64,000 nt of DNA from Pseudofabraea citricarpa (taxonomy: Eukaryota > Ascomycota > Leotiomycetes > Helotiales > Dermateaceae). The notes under the pieces were generated by a model. That model was given only the letters and a program-made list of their open reading frames with translations. It was not told the origin of the DNA and ran no database searches. Below are positions 1-10,329 of this stretch, piece by piece; the stretch's first letter is position 1, and every line of letters starts with the position of its first letter. The stretch spans positions 992,001 through 1,056,000 of the forward strand of contig JAPWGK010000018.1 of the NCBI GenBank assembly GCA_029641185.1. Reading direction: 5' to 3'. The position numbers and the translations under genes are program-made.

Positions 1-736
1 TGGTATGGCTCGTATTGGTTGATGATATTGGGAGAGGTGAAGTTGCCTTAACAGCCCTGGAAAGTCATTCTTACGCGACACATGATATAAAATGTGATAC
101 GTGTTGCAACATTTAGACATGTCCCATTAAAAGTGTTGTAAAGATTCTTTGTTTGTATAGCAACGGTGGATATTCAATGGGGGAGCAAACAGACCATATA
201 AAGTCATAGGTTACCCCAGGTCACTTCAGCTGTCCAAATATATATCAAAAGTCGAAGAGAAGTAGGTGTGAACGAAAAGGTATGAAGCTATGAACGTATG
301 ATAGAGATTTCACTACTTATGGTATGGTAGATCAACGGCAGTGTGCTCACCATCTTCTGCCCGTTCAGGTGGGTTGAAATCAAACTCCATCACATGGTGT
401 CTCGGTTTAAATATAGATCTATGACTGATAAAACAATTTAGTGAATGTAACAAGGCGTGCTAGCCCTTAATATACGAAGAAATTCACTCAAAATTAGCGG
501 CTCGAGCGGCTATAAATTCCCCAACTTCTCCTTCTCCCTCTCCCTCTTCTTCTTTTTCACACCGTACCACATTCATCATCTGAGCTTTCATCTTGCAGGT
601 TGTACACATACAACCAGCACCCGCATCTGCAGCAATACTCTGAACTCTTTGCATTAGCCTGCAGCCAGCAATTTGCACCCTCTTTTCATTTCAGCAGTGC
701 AATCCTATACGCAAAAAATCACACTGCTCATCCGCG
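1..736. other. intergenic, 5' region of the F-box-like gene
   Basis: No open frame here looks coding on either strand. The last 250 bases are rich in pyrimidines (TTCTCCTTCTCCCTC-type tracts around 520-555), as is common just upstream of fungal start codons. It probably holds the promoter and 5' leader of the gene starting at 737. Confidence 0.5.
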
Positions 737-1654
737 ATGGCACCCAAGCGAAAGCGTAAGACTGCAGCGGGCAAAGGGCGCAAGAAGGCTAAGGTGGTTG
801 GCAATCCAGGAACGATCTCTGATAAACGTAAGTTCAACGCGGTACCCTAGTTCTCCTATTCTGACTCAAGTCTAACGTGTGATTGATACATAGGTACGCA
901 GAAGATAACAGAAATTCCGCTTGAGATCAGCATCAACATATTCCATCGCATGGACATTGTCAACGCCGTTTGTCTAGGTTTGACAAATAAGAGAATGTAC
1001 GCAATATTCAAAGCACTTAAGCGCAAGGTGTTTCCCGAATACAATCGAATCCCAATATCCTTGGAGCTTCAAAGCGTAACAACATACGGGGTCCCGTTTA
1101 GGTTAAAGCATTGTTTGGCAACATGGATGCCCAAACACCTTTGCTACGACCCTATGTTGCAACGATTTCTCGGTCCACAGTCGACTAAAGAAGCAATGCA
1201 GATGCGTATGGTTCGTTATGAGGCAAAGCGGAAGGCTTTGGATAAAATGAAGGTGGACCGGCTAAAATCTCTTAAGCGAGACGCTCAATATGCCAGAGAA
1301 GAACGCGAGAATCGCAGATTTGACAGAAGATGGGACCGCCAGGAGGCAAAGAAGGAGAGGCAGGCGGACCGTGCTCAATTGAAGAAGGAGAGACGACACC
1401 GCTTCAGGGATTGGCGCGAGTACAGACTTAACATGCCCTCAGAAGGCTCAGATGCGGATAGCCAGGCTTCCTCAGAGAACACAGATGAACTTTGGGAGCT
1501 GTATTTAGAAGATTTCCCATATGAATGGGAGAGTCTAGGCAGCACTTCAAGTGGACGCTGTAGTAATACTGCTTCAGGCGAAAAATCTTCTGGTGGTACT
1601 ATTGTCACTGTCGTGGATTGGGAATGGATGTCCAGCGGAGAAGGTGATGAGTAG
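737..1654 (+). CDS. F-box-like protein with basic N-terminus
   Basis: Two exons, 737-827 and 894-1654, give 283 aa. The intron (GTAAGT...CATAG) joins in phase 1 and puts the ATG at 737 in frame with a long exon 2. Residues 2-21 are very basic (PKRKRK, then KGRKKAK), like a nuclear localisation signal. Residues about 35-75 start with ITEIPLEI and continue with hydrophobic spacing like an F-box, the Skp1-binding part of SCF ubiquitin ligases. Residues about 150-215 are a long charged helix rich in K, R, E and D, followed by a Ser/Asp/Glu-rich acidic tail. No LRR or WD substrate domain is visible, which is usual for the many short F-box-like proteins of filamentous ascomycetes. The coding model is firm; the F-box call is moderate, and no substrate can be inferred. 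Confidence 0.75.
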
Positions 1655-2331
1655 GTTGGGAAGGCATTGTATTCAAGGAATCAACGGATCAACCGATCAT
1701 TATGATACTGAGATTCTTATTCTTCCACTCTGTCTTTAACAAAACTTCAGCAAATCATCGTCAACACTCAAAAGATACTACCTTATCTTGAGTGAAACCC
1801 CGCAATGTAGAAATACTAGATTGAGCACCAAACCTGTAGCTTGTAAGAATGATTGTTTAGTTAGTGAAACTCTTAGAAATACGAGCCTAGTAGCCTAGAA
1901 CTTGTGGGAAATCAGTCAGAATGTTAAATATTCTTCAACTCCAGCGTCAAAAATTGCTTGCCTTGGATTTAGTTTGATATTCAAAACGAAACTCAACCAC
2001 CTTTCCCCCCCTCACCCCTCCCCCACAGGAACGATATTCTTTCTGTAAAATATGTCTAATAACCCTATATACATGCAGGTAAGTAGTGATCTTTGTCGTT
2101 GATATACGAATGCAGATATAGGAAAGGGAGATGCTTTCTCATCAAAGGATGATACGCCGGATCAATCAAGAACAAAGAAAATTTGACAGCTTGTGAAAAA
2201 TCCTAAGATTATGCCTATATATTATAAGCTGGTCTCGAGTTCTGTTGAGCATTAATATTACAGGCATATTTGCTTCCTAACATCAATATCCACATCTAAC
2301 TATACGGCATAAACCACCTAGCTAACTAACA
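1655..2331. other. intergenic
   Basis: AT-rich spacer between two genes on the + strand. It has a C-rich run near 2005-2030 and no coding frame. It presumably holds the 3' end of the F-box-like gene and the promoter of the next gene. Confidence 0.5.
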
Positions 2332-3399
2332 ATGCTAGAAAGCAGATGCATCTCACGAGCACCCGGTCGCCCTAACGATGGACCGCACTTTTCTCTATGG
2401 AAATGCGACAAATTTGAGATGTTTTCAGAAGCAATAGTTGTAGCAACAGACGAGGAAATGCTTCTTGACAAGCAAAAATGGGGAACAGGACGCAGGGTCT
2501 GGCACAAAAAGACAGCTATCAATGTGCTGGTCCCCGGTATTCTACATCCTGTGGTAGCACATAACAACGTCAACAACACCTCTCCCCCACGTACTCGTAA
2601 AGTGAGAAGACTTCGCGCGCGTTATACAGTGTGTAAGTTGAAATAAATTCTCAGTTCTTTTATCACTTATAACTGTCTGGACTCTACGTCTCAATGCAAG
2701 TTGAAGGCTAATGATTAATTAGCTGGCGGCCTCTTAAGCAATATAACCATTATGGTTAATATTCCCAAGTTCGATGAAAACCGGATGTTTCGACTCCAGG
2801 ATGCGCGCTTGAAACTCTGTTATCAGGCTATTCTCAACAGAGCCTTTAGCATGCCAGTCCAAGCACCAGGGGCAGCCCCAATTTGGAATCGTAGACCCGC
2901 TTCTATAGCGTTTGAACTACTAGGATCTGAAGCTTTGGGATATGGATATAATAATTCTGCTAACCTGGCACTTTCAGCTATAACTGAGTGGTTCAATGAT
3001 TCTGGCCTAGGTGCAGCAAGACGGGCTGCAATACCTGAGATATTTCTTCTCATCCCACCAGGGAAGAAGAACAGTACTACGATAGAGGGAGCTTGGAGAC
3101 AAGCATGGGAGTATGCCACTTCATGACCTTATGGCGTTTGGAGGCTGACAACTTCTAGCACCTACATTACAGGCGCCCCATCACTAGTGCAACCACCGAG
3201 GAGAAATATTGTTGGGGAGGCTGAACTTAAACGAATTTGGGAAGTAAATGCAATAGTGAATCCCGCGGGTGGAAACCCAAATATCAGTGTGTTACCTGCT
3301 GCCCCCGCCGCTCCCGCTGTCCCCCCTGCTCTCATGCCTGTGCCGCCCCCAGTAAGTTTTACGCACAAAGTTTTAAGAAACAGGACTGTTAGAATTTAA
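2332..3399 (+). CDS. unrecognised protein, three exons
   Basis: Exons 2332-2632, 2723-3110 and 3159-3399 join in consistent phase (donors GTAAGT and GTATGC, acceptors TTAG and CTAG) to 309 aa. I do not recognise a family. The protein has no signal peptide or membrane segment. Residues 1-100 include a basic stretch (RTRKVRRLRARY). The centre (exon 2) is the best-looking globular part, with Ala-rich helices around NSANLALSAITEWF and GAARRAAIPEIFLLIPPG. The end is Pro/Ala-rich (LPAAPAAPAVPPALMPVPPP). A good GTAAGT donor at 3352 could instead splice out the last 16 codons; a splice to about 3401 would leave a tail of similar length. Real gene status is likely because three frames join cleanly, but the start codon and 3' end are uncertain. 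Confidence 0.55.
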
Positions 3400-4117
3400 G
3401 TCTTATCTTTATATCGATATTGAAAAGGGCGCTCTGCTCTATTCTTAAAAGCCAATATAATGCCAAAAACATTATTTATCTGCCATCGAGGAGATTGGAA
3501 TTAATTTGTCGGGTAATAAATGGGGACGGACGTTTTTCAGAAATATCGATAAATTAGGAAATTCAGATTAGGCTTGATGAATGGGATTAGGGGAGAAAAG
3601 ATGTATTTGAGGAGAAGGGGGGATCTTTTAAAAACAACCATATTCTCGCTCTTGTACATAGTTCACTTCAAACAACGTAAACAAAACCACAGTGTAGACA
3701 CCAAAACATATGCTAAACTCAATTTCTGGCACCCAGTCGTGCCCTTATTCTTTCACATTCCAAATAAGTCAAATAAATAAGAATTAGTACTGACATGAAT
3801 GATGATGGAATTACCTGGCACAAAGAATGCTTCACCAATACCACTACCGCGTGACCAATCGATTTTCAAAGTATACAGTATCCGATAACCCAAATTGAAG
3901 GAGCAACTAAGGAGTGGCAAGTGAAAAAACCGTTTTTCTTTATTTTTAGGATCCATTGGTTACAACTATATTTTCTGCGCTTATCTCTCAAGGCTCTATA
4001 TATCCCACCCTTGCCTCTTGGCACTAGGACTGGACTAGATATCAGCTCATGATGACCACCAGGTCAAGTTCTCAATTTTTTCTACATCAACCTTCACACA
4101 CATTTAAAGTTTAAATT
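3400..4117. other. intergenic, promoter of the 2OG oxygenase
   Basis: AT-rich, with no coding frame of note. A TATATAT stretch at 3997-4003 lies 115 bases before the ATG of the oxygenase and CT-rich sequence follows it, so the second half is likely the promoter. Confidence 0.5.
3997..4003 (+). promoter_or_regulatory. TATA-like box of the 2OG oxygenase gene
   Basis: TATATAT about 115 bases upstream of the start codon at 4118, a normal distance for a fungal TATA element with a short leader. Position and sequence only; not tested. Confidence 0.35.
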
Positions 4118-5474
4118 ATGGGATACTCGACTATCACCACCGAGAGCAAAGCACACGAGACGGCCTTTGCATGGGGCCAAGCTCAAAAAGCAGGCGGCAA
4201 TTACGGGACGACAATCTGCCAATCCGAAGACGCAATCGAAGGCAACATAGAAAGCATACCAGTCATTGACGTTGCGGGGATCTTCAGCGAGGATATAGAG
4301 GAGCGTAAGGCGGTAGCAGAGAAGCTTCGAGAAGCCTGCATCAACGTGGGATTCTTTTATGTGGAGAATCATGGAATCCCGCAAGAGATGATTGATGGAG
4401 TCTTTGAGTGGGGGAAGAAATTCTTTGACTTGCCTTTCGAAGAGAAGATGGAGATCTATATTGATAATGTGCCGAACTATAGAGGGTATACGCCTTTATA
4501 TGGTGCTGGAACCGCAAGAGCTGATGGGAAGGGAAGTAAGTGTTATATGCTCACCCGGCAACTTGATGATCTGCATTGACTAGGTTTACAGACGCGAATG
4601 AAGCCTTCGATTGGGGACACGATAGCAAGCTTACTGATGACCTGGATGATAAGTTTGTTGACCCATACATGCGAGGAGAGAATCCCTGGCCGAAACAACT
4701 ACCTGGGTTCGAAGAACATCTTTCAGAATACTATCGTACCGTGAGATCCTTCTGCCGAGTCATGGCACGAAACGTGGCTTTGTCGCTAGGACTTGAAGAA
4801 AATCATTTTGATTCTATTTTAACACATCCGGGTTGCAGTGCACTTGTTGCACATTACCCTCCCCAAGAGCCAAAAAGTGGCAACTTGGGGCTGAGCGCTC
4901 ATACTGATGCAGAATGTATGTTCCCAATGGGAATTGGGATAGGAATTCTACTAATTTTTTGGTACAGTCTTTACCGTCTTAGCTCCTGGAGATGTGCGAG
5001 CTCTTGAAGTCATGAGAAGAGATGGTTACTGGATCTCGGCACCCCCAAAGAAAGGATGCTTTATTGTCAATGTGGGAGATCAACTTCAGGCGTGGTCAAA
5101 TGATCTTTATGTCTCGACGTTGCATCGGGTTCTGAATTACTCAGGGCAAGAGCGATATTCGGTCCCGTTCTTCTTTAGCGCAAATTACGAAACGGTTATA
5201 GAGGTAAGATCTGCCAAAGAAATCGCCGTAAAGTTTTAGTCCTGATAATTCTGCAGCCCATAAAGGAGCTCATGAAAGATGGGCATGTAGCATCTCATTC
5301 TCCGTTGACGGCTGGTCAAGTAAGTGTTCCTTATTGTCCGGATAAAACTGATAAATGTTTGTGCAAGCATATCACGATCTAACGATGTCTTTCTCACAGA
5401 TGTACAAGGAAACAATGATTGGATTTCACAAGATTGCGGATAACATTCCCGAACTTCTCAAGGATCGTAAATAG
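4118..5474 (+). CDS. 2-oxoglutarate/Fe(II)-dependent oxygenase
   Basis: Five exons (4118-4535, 4592-4915, 4968-5203, 5257-5319, 5400-5474) give 371 aa, the usual size for the isopenicillin-N-synthase-like 2OG oxygenase family. The N-terminal DIOX_N part has IPVIDVAGIF near residue 48 and the GFFYVENHGIP block near residue 80. In the C-terminal double-stranded beta-helix the iron ligands are H243-x-D245 (in SAHTDAE) and H300 (in STLHRVLN); R310-Y-S312 is the RxS motif that binds 2-oxoglutarate. The protein is soluble with no signal peptide, so cytosolic. Such enzymes hydroxylate, desaturate or cyclise small molecules; the substrate cannot be read from sequence. The next gene, 290 bases downstream on the same strand, is a degenerate alpha/beta hydrolase. 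All motifs needed for activity are present. Confidence 0.92.
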
Positions 5475-5763
5475 GTTTTATTTTGTAGCTCAAAATCGAC
5501 TCTGTAATGGTTGATCATCAGCGACATCGTACATTTTATAGTTCGAATACAATGACCTCTAGTTGAGACTATATTCAGTGACTTTAGGCACTCCTGAGAA
5601 GGCACCACTAGTAGCTGGCTCGACTTGAAGAAGCTTCACACGGAAGGAGAGTCCCTCGCTTCCTTGTGACTAATTCGCCAGATTCCAAAATAAGGTATCT
5701 TCCACCTTCCTTGTTCACTTTTCATCTGAACATCTTCAGAATTGACAACAAAAATCATTAAAT

Positions 5764-6950
5764 ATGGATTATGAGAGAGTAACGTCACACAACTTCGTCG
5801 ATTTGGAAAACCATCGTATATATCTAGCAATATGTGGACCACCACGCATTCCAAGCGAGCCAATAGTGGTTATCCTCCAAGACATAACCAGTGGCCCTCG
5901 TGAGGTAAGTGCTGTTCCAAACAAAGCCCCAAAGCCTCAAAAGAACGGCGAAGAAAAGAAAGGAGCCGTAGCTGCTCTCACAGAAAAGGCAATGCTGACT
6001 GTGAAACCTTCTGCCAGTGGGTCGCTGTTCAACGACTCTTAAGTGTCGACACTTGCAGCCTCATATGCGATCGTCCTGGTTATGGCAAATCACAACTCTC
6101 ACCTCACGAACCAACGGCAATAAATCTCGCTGCCGAGCTCGATACAGTACTTGAAGAGGAATCAATTGAACCACCATATATTCTCGTCTGCCACGGATAT
6201 GGCGCGATTATAGGACGGGAGTTTATTGCCATTAGACATTCGAGAGGAGGAAAGGATGATATTGTTGGAGCCGTTTTGGTGGAGGCCAGCCAAGAAAAGA
6301 GCTACCAACTTTGGACACCTAAAGGTCTTGTACCAGTGTTACCATCCATTGAGTTCATCAATGTTTCGGACTTGCCAGCTAGTGAAGGCAGTTATGCATT
6401 AGACGACCACGATTGGACTTGGGTGAGGCTTTACGACGGGAAGATAGAACAGAAATTAATGTCTAGAGCCGAAGCTACATACGCTATACCAAGTTCCAAC
6501 GATCTGGCACGTCTGGAACAATTTGAGCTGGTGCCGCCATTACTCGACAATCATCCTGTAAGTGTACTGAAAGGCAAGCACCTTCTCGACAGGCAAAGGT
6601 ATTTCATGGCCACTACCAGACACACTGGCTTAGTCAACAGAGAAAAAGTGCGACCTGTCTGGGAAGTGCCCGATAACTTCGAGGAGCAAGACGAGGCCTT
6701 TCAAAAGGAACAGCTGAAATTATCCAGCAACAGCCGCTTTACGGAAACAAAGCACAGTGGCCACAATATACATTTGTCAGAGCCAGCCCGGATCTGTCGT
6801 GAAATCAAATGGGTGATGAACAACTTGGTGAAGACGTTAGAGTGGAGAAAAGAGCGGAAGGTTGCATGGGCCAGGTTTCTTCGTCTTGAAGATCGCAGGT
6901 ATTGCAAACTTCACAACATAACTAACTGACTGATTATTGACCAAAGGTAA
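5764..6950 (+). CDS. alpha/beta-hydrolase-like protein, nucleophile Ser replaced
   Basis: Exons 5764-5904, 6018-6898 and a last exon at 6947-6950 that supplies only the stop; 341 aa. Without the last intron the frame would stop at 6929 with seven more codons. That intron has a strong ACTAAC branch point. The fold is recognisable: FVDLENHRIYLAICGPP, then WVAVQRLL, the CDRPGYGKSQ strand-turn, and PPYILVCHGYGAIIGREF. In active relatives the elbow reads H-S-Y-G; here it is H106-G107-Y108-G109, so the catalytic Ser is Gly. The HG oxyanion motif after strand 3 is also changed (VVILQDITSG). I see no clear catalytic His at the C-terminus, which is long and basic. It is therefore probably a non-catalytic hydrolase-fold protein. 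It lies directly behind the 2OG oxygenase. Confidence 0.8.
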
Positions 6951-7908
6951 CTCAATTTTATGTTAGTAAAAGAGAGTAGACTTTCAAGAAACATCCTTGC
7001 AAAGAGTGTGGGAATTCTGTGAGATTAAGTGGCCGATGCACGTAACAGAATGGTGGGAAACAATTCCATAGATAAAGCTGTGATTTCCATAGCCATCATT
7101 ACTCGTGAGTTCGAGGCAATGCAGGTAGAACCACTCATGTACAACACATATCCTTCTGTCAATTGGCAGGGACCCAACCCCGTAACAGAAATGACATATT
7201 CTAGAATCACCAACGGCGCTGGTTGCGCGCTCGCTTAACGGCACAAGCTCGCTACCGACGGATAAGTCCGACTAGCTCGTAACCACCGGCCTCGGCCACT
7301 GTTATCAGACGGTAATCCCACCCTTGAGATTGCTTTCCACATCTCTAATTGGATACAGCCCTCTATCTTTTGGCTACAAGAGGAAACTTGAGGAGATCTT
7401 TAGGGGAGCCAATCCAAGACCAGATGAACGCGTTTGCGCTTTTGACGCTAGCCCCGCATCCCTTACATAACTGCCGTACTCCAGAAAAGTCGGCAGCGTG
7501 AACGATCGCCATGATAAATCGTGCAGGAGAGAATTATAAGCATCCGTATGACGGTTGAGCGTTGATAGAGGAGCATGATTGATGTTTAATCGTCAGAGGT
7601 CATTAGAAGCAATTCCAAGAAGTCTTGACAACATGGAATTAGTTCAAGCTTTCCACAATTGCAGGGATTGATTCGAATAAATCCGAAGGACCCTTGGGTC
7701 TAAATTGCCATCAGCCAAGATAGCCAAGGCGATAAGGGAAGGAAGCAGAGTCAGGGGAGGGGATGCGGGCAGAAAGTGTGCGGACATGCCATCTACAAAG
7801 AACTCCACAAGTCAGACAATACTCCTGTGCGTAAGAGTCCAAGATGTCCGCGTCTCTTGAGCTCCTGCTAAGCTCCTCCATCGCCTCCCTTGGAATTTCT
7901 TGTCAACC
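6951..7908. other. intergenic, promoter of the amino-acid permease
   Basis: No convincing gene. A 69-codon open frame at 7029-7238 has no homology I can see. GATA-type motifs occur at 7261-7266, 7302-7307 (reverse), 7719-7723 and 7731-7736. Confidence 0.5.
7719..7736 (+). promoter_or_regulatory. paired GATA motifs upstream of the amino-acid permease
   Basis: GATAG at 7719-7723 and GATAAG at 7731-7736 lie about 170-190 bases before the permease ATG, with further GATAAG at 7261 and TTATC (reverse GATAA) near 7303. Paired HGATAR sites are typical targets of the AreA/NIT-2 nitrogen regulator, and amino-acid permeases are classic targets. The motif is short, so this is suggestive only. Confidence 0.35.
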
Positions 7909-9720
7909 ATGGCTTCAGAAAAGGTCGTTTCCAAGTCCCCCTCGGTCAATGACCTCTCTTCCTCCCCTCCTAGCGACGATGCCGAGTCGCTCGGCGCGGC
8001 ACCAATAGCCTTCACCACCAAACGTGGTCTAGCTGGTCGCCATGTCCAGCTCATGTCTATTGGTGGTTCGATTGGTACGGGACTCTTCGTCGGTATTGGC
8101 TCCAGTCTGCGCTCTTCCGGTCCGCTATCCGTCGTGCTCGCCTATATCGTTTATTGCGCCACGTTTATTTTCCATGCCAATATGGCTGTAGGAGAGATGG
8201 CCGCATACCTCCCAATTCGTGGCAGCGTCTTCGAATTTGCCAGCAGATATGTCGATCCTGCTCTGGGTTTTGGTCTGGGCTGGACATACTTCTATGCCAG
8301 TACCATGTTGGTCTGCGCAGAGATGTCGGCTGTGGCTACGGTTATGGGTTTCTGGCTTCCGGATACAAATGCTGCGGCTTGGATTGCAATGAGTTTGGGT
8401 GTGTGCCTATTGCTTAATGTCTTTGCTGTCAAGTAAGCCAAATTCAATCCAAAACTCCTTGAAGGGTTACTGATTGTGTGATTAGGTATTATGGAGAGAC
8501 AGAATTTATCTTTTCTTGTACCAAGATCCTGCTTCTTGTAGGACTCGTCCTTCTCACTTTCATTACCATGTTGGGAGGCAACCCGAAGCACGATCGATAT
8601 GGGTTCCGCTACTGGGCAAATGGTAATGCCATGCATGAATATATGGGTACAGGAACCACGGGAAGATTTCTCGGATGGTGGAAGGTGGTGCTCTATGCTG
8701 CATTCAGTGTTGCTGGGTAAGTTGCATTCAAGCATCTAGAATTTCGGAATTTCGCTGATTATTTCTCTAGTCCAGATCTCATTGCCCTTGCAGCGGGTGA
8801 GATGATTGATCCTAGGAGTAAGTTATTCCTGCAGTATTTATCTCAAGGATCATAATTAACAGACTAATTTAGGAAACATCCCTCGCGTAGCTCGTCGGGC
8901 CTTCTGGCGTATCGCTGGATTCTACATCGTTGGTGTTTTCGCCGTAGGAATTATCTGCTCCTCCAGAGACGAGCGTCTGCTCGGAGCCATTGACAGTGGC
9001 TCAGTTGGATCCGCAGCCTCTCCATGGGTGATTGGAATTCAAAATCTCGGAATTGAGGGTCTTCCTAGTCTCATCAACGTTTTGATTCTTCTCTCCGGTT
9101 GGTCCTGTGGAAACGCCTTCCTTTACTCGTCAAGTCGCACATTGTACAGTTTGGCTTTGGACGGACAAGCACCCAAGTTCTTCTTGAAGTGTACCCGGTC
9201 GGGTGTACCTATCCACGCAGTACTTACTGTCGGATTACTCTCATGCATCACTTTCCTCGTCGCCAGTTCCTCGGCTACCGAGGTTCTAAGCTGGTTCATC
9301 AATCTTTGTACCATCGGCTTCGTAGTAAGCTACACCTGCTTCTTGATCACGTATATCGGATGGTTCAATGCTCTCAAAGCTCAAGGAATCTCTCGGGATA
9401 CACTTCCATTCAAAGCACCATTCATGCCGTATGCCGCCTACTTCGGTATCGGAACTGGCTGTGTCGTCGTCTTCTTCGCAGGATTCAACACCTTCAAACC
9501 TTTCGATACCCAGGGATTCGTTACGTCGTACTTTGGAATCGTGTTTGCGTTGATCATGTATGTGTTTTGGAAGGTCTACAAGAAGACTAAGTTTGTGAAA
9601 CCCGAAGAAGCGGATTTGTTTACGGGCAAGGCGGAGGTTGACGAAGAGTGTAAGATTTGGGAACAACCTGGAGCCCCGCAACTGAAGGGTTGGGCCAAGT
9701 TCTGGGAAGAGTTGTGGTAG
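7909..9720 (+). CDS. amino-acid permease (APC superfamily)
   Basis: Four exons (7909-8432, 8486-8716, 8771-8817, 8873-9720) give 549 aa, the normal size for fungal AAP/YAT permeases. After a Ser-rich cytosolic N-terminus comes the family block RHVQLMSIGGSIGTGLFVGIG (TM1, residues about 48-68), whose unwound GxxxGTGLF region binds substrate. The next family landmark is the PRRNIPRVARRAFWRI loop, then further membrane segments to about 12 in total. The end carries a charged tail rich in Trp (KGWAKFWEELW). It should act as a proton-coupled amino-acid importer at the plasma membrane; specificity cannot be told. The start at 7909 (ACCATGG context) is preferred. All introns are short and in phase. 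GATA motifs upstream suggest nitrogen control. Confidence 0.93.
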
Positions 9721-10329
9721 ACATATCCTTAAAAGTTTTTAGATATTAAAAGTAATTCGTATTGGCTTTCGCACTGCTTCATTCTGTAGTCTTTCTTTCT
9801 CTGGATTCTGCAATACCGGATGCCATTCCATTCTGCTAAAAGTAGTTCACTTTGATTAGCCCATTTTCTTCTCTTTGGGCGTAGATTGGTGTCTGCTCAC
9901 ATCTCTTTCGCTGTGTATCACTTCTTCTGTAGTTGTTAGCTCTATTACCGCATTATGTCTACTACGTAATAAAACCATACTTCTCATTACATAGCGTAAT
10001 TAAATTATAGATTATATCCATTCATAGATAAGGAGGCACATCCGCAAAACTAGAAAGTTGCGTATCTATCGTAGCCTTATTCATACCTAGATAATACATG
10101 TCTCATGAGATTACTTGTACCACTGTAACACATGTACAAGACATATTTAGCATTCGGGATTGCACTCGGAAACAGTTATCCTAGTCTTGGTATGACATTG
10201 CACCAAAAGAGTTCTCATTTGCTTCTTGCAAGAAAGGCTTGACGTGGTTAAGAAAGGGTATCTAAATCGTATACAAGACCGGTGACAAAACTCCTCGCTC
10301 AATTGCAGAATCGTACATGATATATCGCT
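9721..10329. other. intergenic between convergent genes
   Basis: AT-rich spacer between the 3' ends of the permease (+) and the MFS carrier (-). It must carry both polyadenylation regions. No coding frame seen. Confidence 0.5.

Noticed and set aside
7029..7238. 69-codon plus-strand frame in the permease promoter
   Set aside because: No motif, no signal peptide, and random composition; overlaps frames on the other strand of equal length.
9286..9681. 131-codon minus-strand frame
   Set aside because: Lies wholly inside the last exon of the amino-acid permease, antisense; a shadow frame.
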